Source: Mariaggregatimicrobium sp964498785
GTDB taxonomy: Bacteria > Zhuqueibacterota > Zhuqueibacteria > Thermofontimicrobiales > Thiofontviventaceae
DNA length: 12,128 nucleotides
Reading direction: 5' to 3'
NCBI GenBank assembly: GCA_964498785.1
Contig: CAZCJL010000165.1
Span: 1 to 12,128, forward strand
The position numbers and the translations under genes were made by a program. Each line of letters begins with the position of its first letter. Position 1 is the first letter of the stretch. Of this stretch, positions 7,458 to 12,128 are shown piece by piece. Below the pieces are notes generated by a model. That model did not search any database. It was given only the letters and a program-made list of their open reading frames with translations, and was not told the DNA's origin.

Positions 7458-9005
7458 TCACGTTTTTTGTTTAAACAATAAATTATGATTATACATATCC
7501 TTTACATCGATCACAATACGCCGGTAATCAAACAGCGGCGCTATCTGACTTTGATCCTGCACTTGCAGAATGATATGAATCTGTGTGCCTGCTGCGCCTG
7601 TTGGAACGACAATCCTTGTCTTTATATAATTATCATTTGGAATCAGAACATTTCCCGAATAGGTGCCTGCCTCGAGATACTGCCACCATTTGACATCGAT
7701 ATGATCGTCATCGGGATCTTTGGATCCTGATGCATCCAGATAAATCGTGTCTCCGGGAAGGGCTGTCAGGCGGATCACATCATCACCTTCATCACCATTA
7801 AAGACCGCTTTAGGATGATGATTAGCATTTTTATAAGATTCAACACACCAGTCCATGCGGCAAACCAGATCATTATACATAGCTCTTCGCCACCGCCATG
7901 CCGGCACATAATCATTGCTTAATGTATCCCCGTTTTCAGGATCAATCCAGGTGTCGCTCACCTCACGATAGGTATAAAACGGCGCCACCTTTTCTTCATC
8001 AACGCGTATATCACCATGGCGCGACCAGAAACAGGCGACTTTTTCACGACTGTAACGCCCGCTCCAGCCTCCCCAATGCGGATGATCAATATCGAAAAGC
8101 CCCTTGTTCACCAATCCCATCCAGGGAAGCGTGCCGCCGCCTTCCATGAACCCATAATGGCCATGTTCTTCCCAACGACGTTCGGGAAAAACCTCTCCTA
8201 AAGCACCGTGCCCGATCATCACATGTTCCTTGAGCCAGTCGTTTTGCCCTTTGGTGCTGTATTCATAGGGCTTCCAGTAATGCGGGCCGATATTCATGGT
8301 CAAACGACCGTCCACGCCACCGGGTCCGCCATAGGCATATGTTTGATAATTGCTGCGAATCCAGGATATTTTGGGAAACGTGCTGGTAATCCATGCGCCC
8401 GCATTATCCTGAGCGCCATTCTCAAAAACACGAAGTTTGGCAACAAAAGCATCCACTTCTTTAGGCGTATGAGATCTTTTATAATCCCAAAGGGCCTGAG
8501 CCAGGGTATTGGATCCTGCATTAACAACTACCCAAATGGGACGAGAATCATCTTTTAGGACATTTTTGATTATCAGTTCAGATCCCGAACTGGACTTGCC
8601 TTCACCTACATCTTGAATGCCATAGCCTTTTTGTCCGGCTGTGACACATTTTCTCAAATCATCAGGATTTTGCCAACCTTTTGCATGTTTTCGTAAATTA
8701 GGCAGTACTTTTTCATAGGCATCAATAATCTTGTGGAATAATTCTGGATGTGTTACCTGACGGTAGGGATCACTAATTTCAGGACGAATATATTTACCAG
8801 TCACGGCAATTAAACCTTCAATATCAAATTCATTGGAACAAACCATCATATGCGTCATTTGCTGCTCTTCATCCGGTTCATTGCCCATATCCGCGAGAAC
8901 AATAAGACGATGGCGGACGTCTTCAGCAGACAGGAGACAATAACCAGATAGCAATAAAAAAATAATGCAATAGATATTTGTTTTTCGAAAAAAATGATTC
9001 ATCAT
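7458..9005 (-). CDS. DUF1593 / Sde182-like secreted protein with nucleoside-hydrolase-like domain
   Basis: The 515-residue protein belongs to the DUF1593 (Sde182) family, named after a cellulose-binding protein. It has an N-terminal signal sequence (hydrophobic to about residue 25, likely cut before E-D-V). The N-terminal domain resembles nucleoside hydrolases: RLIVLADMGNEPDEEQQMTH (33-52) carries the clustered aspartates, followed by WVVVNAGSNTLAQAL and the NAGAWI segment. The C-terminal 120 residues look like an immunoglobulin-type sandwich (TIYLDASGSKDPDDD, then VKWWQYLEAGTY), typical of the family C-domain. Length is normal. A double ATG starts the frame, with AAGGA 5 nt before the first; the second, at 9002, is equally plausible. 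The biochemical role is not established; genes of this family often sit beside glycoside hydrolases and sulfatases, so a glycan-related extracytoplasmic function is inferred. Confidence 0.85.
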   Translation of the reverse strand: MMNHFFRKTNIYCIIFLLLSGYCLLSAEDVRHRLIVLADMGNEPDEEQQMTHMMVCSNEFDIEGLIAVTGKYIRPEISDPYRQVTHPELFHKIIDAYEKVLPNLRKHAKGWQNPDDLRKCVTAGQKGYGIQDVGEGKSSSGSELIIKNVLKDDSRPIWVVVNAGSNTLAQALWDYKRSHTPKEVDAFVAKLRVFENGAQDNAGAWITSTFPKISWIRSNYQTYAYGGPGGVDGRLTMNIGPHYWKPYEYSTKGQNDWLKEHVMIGHGALGEVFPERRWEEHGHYGFMEGGGTLPWMGLVNKGLFDIDHPHWGGWSGRYSREKVACFWSRHGDIRVDEEKVAPFYTYREVSDTWIDPENGDTLSNDYVPAWRWRRAMYNDLVCRMDWCVESYKNANHHPKAVFNGDEGDDVIRLTALPGDTIYLDASGSKDPDDDHIDVKWWQYLEAGTYSGNVLIPNDNYIKTRIVVPTGAAGTQIHIILQVQDQSQIAPLFDYRRIVIDVKDMYNHNLLFKQKT

Positions 9006-9017
9006 GATATTCCTTGC

Positions 9018-9680
9018 TTAATTATTCTGATATTGTTTATTGACAATTTCTCCAGCGTTATATCCTTTCTTACTATTTTTATGGATCTTGTTATGATTTC
9101 TAAAGAGTGTATTCTAGGCTTTGTTTATCTTTGTCGTACCCGTTAAATTTAAAATAGCATCCGCCATCATTTTATCCGCAACAGCCTGATCCGTATTGGC
9201 ATCATCCCACCAGTGACCGTTTTCACCATCCCATGACGTAGCGTTAAAATCCTGTACCCAGACAACACAACCCGGGAAAATGCCCTTTCCCACACCCATG
9301 GGATTATTCACACCCTCCGAAACAGTAAGCACGGGCTCAAAGTCATCAGCAGGGAAAAATGCCACTGATAAAAAAGCAACGAACGCAACAGAAGAAAATA
9401 TATATTTATGCTGATGTTTCAGTCTTTTACCCAGCATTTTAAAAATCTGTGTTATCCCCAATATTGACAGGAAATAAATGACACTACTTCCAGCGAGTGA
9501 AAGGGCAATTTTTTGACATGGGTATGCAGCTCGGCTCGGTTTGGGTGCAACACGTACGATATACCATATCAATGCAGCGACACCGACCAATGGGAATAAG
9601 ACTTTTAATTGAAGCGCTTTATAATTAAATCCAATAATACGATCTGTTTTGGGACAATGGATGAAATATCCTTTAAACAT
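9018..9680 (-). pseudogene. DUF362-family membrane protein remnant: in-frame TAG and lost 3' portion
   Basis: Translation from 9680 gives 188 residues ending at a TAG (9114-9116). The piece has three hydrophobic segments (about 24-43, 58-80, 93-109), the family signature RVAPKPSRAAYPCQ (43-56), and N-N-P-M-G-V-G-K-G-I-F-P-G with W-D-D-A-N-T-D-Q-A-V. I recognise this as the N-terminal half of DUF362 proteins, usually above 400 residues. Reading past the TAG in the same frame gives NTLFRNHNKIHK and then KKGYNAGEIV, which continues the family pattern (A-W-x-x-L-F, then G-Y-x-x-G-E). The stop therefore probably replaces a tryptophan codon (TGG to TAG). Similarity ends near 9040 and the frame stops at 9018-9020, just before the DUF1593 gene. 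The iron-sulfur/DUF362 core is gone. GGAG lies 6 nt before the ATG. Role unknown; the gene is broken. Confidence 0.72.
9114..9116 (-). other. In-frame TAG nonsense codon in the DUF362 gene
   Basis: The codon sits where relatives have the tryptophan of an A-W-x-x-L-F motif, and family-like sequence continues in the same frame for about 25 codons. One G-to-A change from TGG explains it. Confidence 0.6.
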
Positions 9681-9753
9681 AATTCACTCCAATTTAATTT
9701 GATTTATATTTATTCACTCTATTTAACCTGCTTGCACTTTATAATAATCTAAA

Positions 9754-10305
9754 TCAGTCATAAACAATATTGATCATTTCAAAATCGTCCAACTTATCAA
9801 GCATCATTTTTAAATAACCTTCATTATAATGAAAATTAACCAATTTACCCGATTTCATCAGCTTTACAGTCTTGGGATTACAATCTGTTTTTATTGTTAT
9901 TCCAATGCTTAAAAGCGGAACAGGAACATAATAAGAATTATTCAATTGTCCGGTATGATTGATCAACCCAATCCACTCATAATCATTGCTTTGAGAAGCA
10001 TAATGGGTTAGCTGAACAAATGGATTATCAAGTTGCACATCACGTTCAAAATTCAGCAAGCCGTCAATAGTGCTTTTAACTAACAAGCTTTGGGTTTCAT
10101 TGGCATTATAATCTTTGATCGTGCTGATATAGGTATCCACATTCAGCGATGCATCAATTTCACGCAAATTGGTTTGAATCAGACGCATGGTTTTTTGTGT
10201 CCACCAATATTCATGTTCAACATTTTCGCTTGAAAAGGCCGGACAAAACAAAAATGCAGATAAAGCAAAACAACAAACCCATTTTGATAGACTTCGAAAT
10301 CTCAT
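9754..10305 (-). CDS. GHL6-type hypothetical glycoside hydrolase with a very large in-frame internal deletion (probable pseudogene)
   Basis: The 183-residue product has a signal peptide (1 to about 25, ending S-A-F-L-F-C-P-A-F-S-S). Next is the start of a GHL6-like (hypothetical glycosyl hydrolase 6, amylase-fold) domain: YWWTQKTMRLIQTNLREID (33-51) and a strand ending IKDYNAN (63-69). Intact relatives then continue with a V-G-G-I-V barrel segment. Here the sequence switches at N69/E70 (about 10099) to the extreme C-terminal region: VQLTHYASQ, WIGLINHTGQLNNSYYVPVP, the sandwich I-T-I-K, V-K-L-M-K-S-G and the end L-D-D-F-E-M-I-N-I-V-Y. Relatives are roughly 650-750 residues, so about 500 and the whole active site are missing. 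The frame is open and AAGGG lies about 12 nt before the ATG. If translated, it would be a secreted protein without a catalytic barrel. Confidence 0.72.
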   Translation of the reverse strand: MRFRSLSKWVCCFALSAFLFCPAFSSENVEHEYWWTQKTMRLIQTNLREIDASLNVDTYISTIKDYNANETQSLLVKSTIDGLLNFERDVQLDNPFVQLTHYASQSNDYEWIGLINHTGQLNNSYYVPVPLLSIGITIKTDCNPKTVKLMKSGKLVNFHYNEGYLKMMLDKLDDFEMINIVYD

Positions 10306-10376
10306 TACTTTTTTTCCCTTTAGTTACTGTCCAAATGAAATAATGTAAACAACTCGCCCCACCCGGAGTACTGATT

Positions 10377-11222
10377 TTAAACTTTAACTGTTTTATGTGT
10401 TTTAATATAATCAGGATCAATCCTGACACCGAGACCTGAACCGGATGGCACTTTAATGACACCTTCTATACTCTCAAATTTTTCAGCTTTGCTTTCTATT
10501 GGAATCATCGTACCATTGGCATCCGAAGTCTGAAACATTTTAAATTCATGATATTTTGCCGCAGCCGGACAGACAGATACCATTTGCAGCATATACACAT
10601 ATCCCATTCCACCACCAGATATATGTGGTGTGATGCTTAATCCCGCAGCTTCTGTCATTCGTGCGACTTTCATAGTCCGAATCATGCCGCCAAAATAAAA
10701 TAAGTCAGGCTGAATAATTTGAAAAACTTCGTCTCCGATTAAATACCGAAACGCGTGCATCCCAAACTCTTCTTCTCCTCCGGCCATGGGAATATCCAGC
10801 GCTGCTTCCACAATTTTTTGTTCCTTATACCAATCCCAGGGAAGCGGCTCTTCGTAGAAATAGTAGTTATATTCTTCGAGGATCTTGCCGATGCGAATGG
10901 CTTCTTTTACGGAATAGGATCCGTTACCATCTATCATGAGCACCATATCCTCACCGAATATCTCACGCGCCAGGCATATCAGTTTTTCTGTACGGCCCGG
11001 CGCATTGTCAATGTCTGATGCCAGATTGTCTCCCCGTCCTGCTCGCAGCTTAATGGCTTTGGCCGAGGTTTCGATCACATCCTGCCGCATTAATTCGAGT
11101 GACACCTCGGGTTCCAGTTGACGAAGATTATTAAAATGATGTCCCAGGTAAATATGAACCTCAGGATTCAAAATGTCCCCAATCAAGCGGCCAACTGGTA
11201 AATCGACAATATTGCCCAGCAT
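10377..11222 (-). pseudogene. 3' piece of the broken enolase-superfamily gene (catalytic barrel)
   Basis: This 281-residue open piece after the TAA holds almost the whole catalytic barrel. In readthrough numbering, the base K208 lies in A-I-K-L-R. Metal ligands are D248 in MIDGNGSY, E274 in YYFYEEPLPWDW and a third Glu near 300 in M-A-G-G-E-E-E-F. The likely acid/base is H350 in I-T-P-H-I-S-G-G-G-M-G. All are preserved, with no sign of drift. The internal ATG at 11220-11222 is the ordinary methionine of the D-M-L-G-N motif, and I see no strong ribosome site before it. Independent translation is unlikely, and such a product would lack the capping domain. Confidence 0.7.
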
Positions 11223-11237
11223 ATCAAGAATGGCAAA

Positions 11238-11672
11238 TTAGAGAGCGGCCAACTGCACACATAAAGGAACACCCTGCTTTTTGACACTTATGCCGGATTC
11301 AGACGCCATGTAAATCAACGCATCGAGATTACGCGCATCTTTGCCTATGAAATAAGGGATCAGGATATTGACAAACATGGGGTAGCTATGTTTAGCAATA
11401 AAAGGATGACCAATAGAAATCCCCTCTGCTCCATTATTTGACCGCACACGATATATGAAGTTATCACGATCCCGAAGCAATTCAATCGACTCAATGATTA
11501 CAGGAGATGGAAATAAATCCCGTTTTAATACAGGAATTTTGAGCACTTTATCAAGCAGAGAATAATCAGTGGAAGCACTCTTCGAACAGGGCACTTCGAA
11601 AGATGATAAAATAGCACTTGAACCTACAACAAGGCCGGTTGTCGTAATAAAATGACGTCTGCTTGTTCTCAT
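11238..11672 (-). CDS. Translated 5' piece of the broken enolase-superfamily gene (Tat signal and N-terminal capping domain)
   Basis: This 144-residue piece is what a ribosome would make before the TAA. It starts with a twin-arginine signal, T-S-R-R-H-F-I (3-9), and a hydrophobic stretch to S-S-F-E-V-P-C; the cysteine at 29 is not a clear lipobox. The remainder is the alpha+beta capping domain of MR/MLE proteins: V-I-I-E-S-I-E-L-L-R, F-I-Y-R-V-R-S-N-N-G-A-E-G, and K-K-Q-G-V-P-L-C-V-Q-L-A-A-L at the end. It contains no barrel and no metal ligands, so alone it should have no catalytic activity. Confidence 0.75.
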   Translation of the reverse strand: MRTSRRHFITTTGLVVGSSAILSSFEVPCSKSASTDYSLLDKVLKIPVLKRDLFPSPVIIESIELLRDRDNFIYRVRSNNGAEGISIGHPFIAKHSYPMFVNILIPYFIGKDARNLDALIYMASESGISVKKQGVPLCVQLAAL

Positions 11673-11680
11673 TGTATTGA

Positions 11681-11911
11681 TTACCTCACATATTTTTGGA
11701 ACCGTTTTTCTAATTTGTCAATGGCTTTAACCTTGATATTCTTAAAATAGGTTTCCGCACCTTCAGATTGAAGCTGTAACTTTCCCTTGTTCATAGGACC
11801 CCATTCACTCCCATTAAAAAATTTCGGTTGATGAACCGTCATAACAACTTCACCTTCAACAATATGAATTGCTATATCTTTATAACAAATCAGTTGTATC
11901 TTCTCAATATT
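11681..11911 (-). pseudogene. DUF1080 (3-keto-disaccharide hydrolase-like) gene, 5'-truncated
   Basis: The minus-strand frame from 11911 to the TAA at 11681-11683 gives 76 residues: KIQLICYKDIAIHIVEGEVV, then a segment ending GPMNKGKLQLQSEGAETYFK, then N-I-K-V-K-A-I-D. This is the conserved end of the DUF1080 jelly-roll domain (pattern 'I-x-L-I-C..., x-H-x-V-N-G-x-V-V..., K-G-x-I-x-L-Q-S-E-G-A-E'). An in-frame TAA (11912-11914) lies immediately upstream, and the next 83 nt show no similarity to the family, so roughly two thirds of the gene (usually 200-260 residues or more) is missing. The break coincides with the unit made of the GIY-YIG gene end and palindrome. No start codon with a ribosome site is visible for the remnant. 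Confidence 0.75.
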
Positions 11912-11966
11912 TTATGGTAGATATGCGCGCTTGCCGCTATGTCGTATTTAAACAGATTCCGTAGGT
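11912..11966. other. Junction spacer between the palindrome and the DUF1080 remnant
   Basis: This short stretch belongs to no recognised gene. It should contain the break point at which the DUF1080 gene lost its 5' part. No target-site duplication or inverted terminal repeat could be identified, because the other side of the event lies outside the window. Confidence 0.4.
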
Positions 11967-11994
11967 GTCACTTCGAGCGAAGTCGAGAAGTGAC
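11967..11994. repeat. REP-like palindrome directly after the GIY-YIG gene
   Basis: GTCACTTC at 11967-11974 is perfectly complementary to GAAGTGAC at 11987-11994, around a 12-nt loop. An alternative internal hairpin, CTTCG-AG-CGAAG (11971-11982), is also possible. The palindrome abuts the stop codon of the GIY-YIG gene (11995-11997). No U-run follows on the minus strand, so it is not a standard terminator. Sequences of this 'cacttcgagcgaagtcgagaagtg' type occur as dispersed repeats in many bacterial genomes. Only this one copy is seen in the window. Confidence 0.6.
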
Positions 11995-12128
11995 TCACTC
12001 GATACCTTTAAATTTTCGATGATGTGTTTCATTCGCGCACACTGCAAGTTGTTTCAACAATCTCCAATCACCGGCAATCAACGCATTCTTCTTTGCGTGC
12101 GACCTTTTCTTTATCTGTCTTTCAGCAC
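11995..12128 (-). CDS. GIY-YIG-family endonuclease-like protein, C-terminal end only (gene runs off the window)
   Basis: The minus-strand frame ending at TGA (11995-11997) encodes 43 residues to the window edge. They include AERQIKKRSHAKKNALIAGD and then W-R-L-L-K-Q-L-A-V-C-A-N-E-T-H-H-R. I recognise this as the C-terminus of small stand-alone GIY-YIG proteins (pattern 'E-x-Q-I-K-x-W-x-R-x-K-K-x-A-L-I-x-G-D-x-x-x-L-x-x-L-A-x-C-x-N-x-S/T-H'). The catalytic GIY, YIG, Arg and Glu residues would lie beyond the window, so activity cannot be judged. The gene is followed at once by the palindrome. It does not fit the carbohydrate theme and is probably an insertion or neighbour unrelated to the operon. 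Confidence 0.65.
   Translation of the reverse strand, partial: AERQIKKRSHAKKNALIAGDWRLLKQLAVCANETHHRKFKGIE

Larger units (their letters stand above)
10377..11672 (-). pseudogene. Mandelate racemase/muconate lactonizing (enolase superfamily) gene split by one TAA codon
   Basis: Two open pieces lie in the same frame, separated only by TAA at 11238-11240. Reading through gives 431 codons, a normal length for a Tat-exported enolase-superfamily protein. Across the stop the sequence reads Q-L-A-A-L-[stop]-F-A-I-L-D-M-L-G-N-I. In this superfamily that position is usually Glu (A-L-E-x-A-x-x-D), so a single GAA-to-TAA change is the likely lesion. The rest shows no frameshift and retains its catalytic residues, suggesting recent inactivation or a sequencing error. 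The gene starts 8 nt after the DUF1080 stop, and its GAGGT ribosome site overlaps that gene's last codons, so the two are co-transcribed. The intact enzyme probably acted on a sugar acid (racemase or dehydratase); substrate is unknown. Confidence 0.85.

Noticed and set aside
9114..9116. Pyrrolysine or similar recoding at the TAG of the DUF362 gene
   Set aside because: TAG is used as an ordinary stop in several intact genes here, and homology ends shortly after the codon anyway, so the gene is broken regardless.
10377..11222. Independent barrel-only enzyme starting at the internal ATG 11220-11222
   Set aside because: The ATG is an internal methionine of a conserved motif, no strong ribosome site precedes it, and the capping domain needed by the superfamily would be missing.
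11238..11240. Programmed stop readthrough or stop-codon reassignment joining the two enolase-superfamily pieces
   Set aside because: TAA also ends the sulfatase and this gene itself; TAG ends the GH27, GH67-like and pyrophosphorylase genes; TGA ends the DUF1593 gene. No readthrough structure is evident, and neighbouring genes are also broken, so a plain nonsense mutation is simpler.
11967..11994. Rho-independent terminator for the GIY-YIG gene
   Set aside because: The stem is good, but no U-run follows on the minus strand and the sequence resembles dispersed REP-like repeats, so I listed it as a repeat.
1..12128. CRISPR array, tRNA/rRNA genes, intact insertion sequence or defence system
   Set aside because: No regularly spaced repeats, tRNA-like cloverleaf, transposase motifs or recognisable defence domains were seen apart from the GIY-YIG end at the edge.

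Overview
All genes lie on the minus strand, so transcription runs from high to low coordinates. The content is a carbohydrate-catabolism locus: a GH27 alpha-galactosidase lipoprotein, a secreted GH67-like (alpha-glucuronidase-type) glycosidase, a Tat-exported sulfatase, a secreted DUF1593/Sde182 protein, a eukaryotic-type UDP-sugar pyrophosphorylase and remnants of galE, a DUF362 protein, a GHL6-type glycosidase, a mandelate-racemase-like enzyme and a DUF1080 protein. This mix, with Tat-anchored sulfatase and enolase-superfamily enzymes, moderate-to-low GC and clear purine-rich Shine-Dalgarno sites, suggests a polysaccharide-degrading bacterium of the FCB or PVC superphyla (for example a KSB1/Calditrichota-like, Lentisphaerota or Planctomycetota lineage). 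The good Shine-Dalgarno sites and absence of SusC/SusD here make a typical Bacteroidota PUL less likely. The assignment is inference.

Layout in transcription order: the 3' end of a GIY-YIG endonuclease-like gene (12128 to 11995), a perfect 8-bp-stem palindrome (11967-11994) and a short spacer lead into a 5'-truncated DUF1080 gene (11911-11681). Next come a Tat-signal enolase-superfamily gene broken by one TAA (11672-10377), a GHL6-type glycosidase with a large in-frame internal deletion (10305-9754) and a DUF362 gene with an in-frame TAG and a lost 3' portion (9680-9018). Then follow the apparently intact DUF1593 gene (9005-7458), sulfatase (7389-5938) and UDP-sugar pyrophosphorylase (5908-4451), a galE with an in-frame internal deletion (4369-3866), and the intact GH67-like (3734-1500) and GH27 (1454-48) genes. 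Gaps are 8 to 131 nt, so the set looks like one or a few operons. No stretch above 300 nt lacks a gene or gene remnant. I saw no tRNA, rRNA, CRISPR array or intact transposase.

Working together, the intact genes could desulfate and deglycosylate an alpha-galactose- and uronate-containing sulfated glycan outside the cytoplasm. The pyrophosphorylase and GalE would handle the released galactose as nucleotide sugar. The most striking feature is the mixture of decay and integrity. Five of the ten pathway genes are broken by different lesions: two clean in-frame internal deletions, two in-frame nonsense codons (one with 3' loss) and one 5' truncation beside a GIY-YIG/palindrome unit. The remaining five have full family length. 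TAA, TAG and TGA all terminate intact genes here, so codon reassignment does not explain the internal stops. I did not find a convincing new defence, mobile or regulatory system; the recurrent decay and the GIY-YIG/palindrome junction are the points worth checking.
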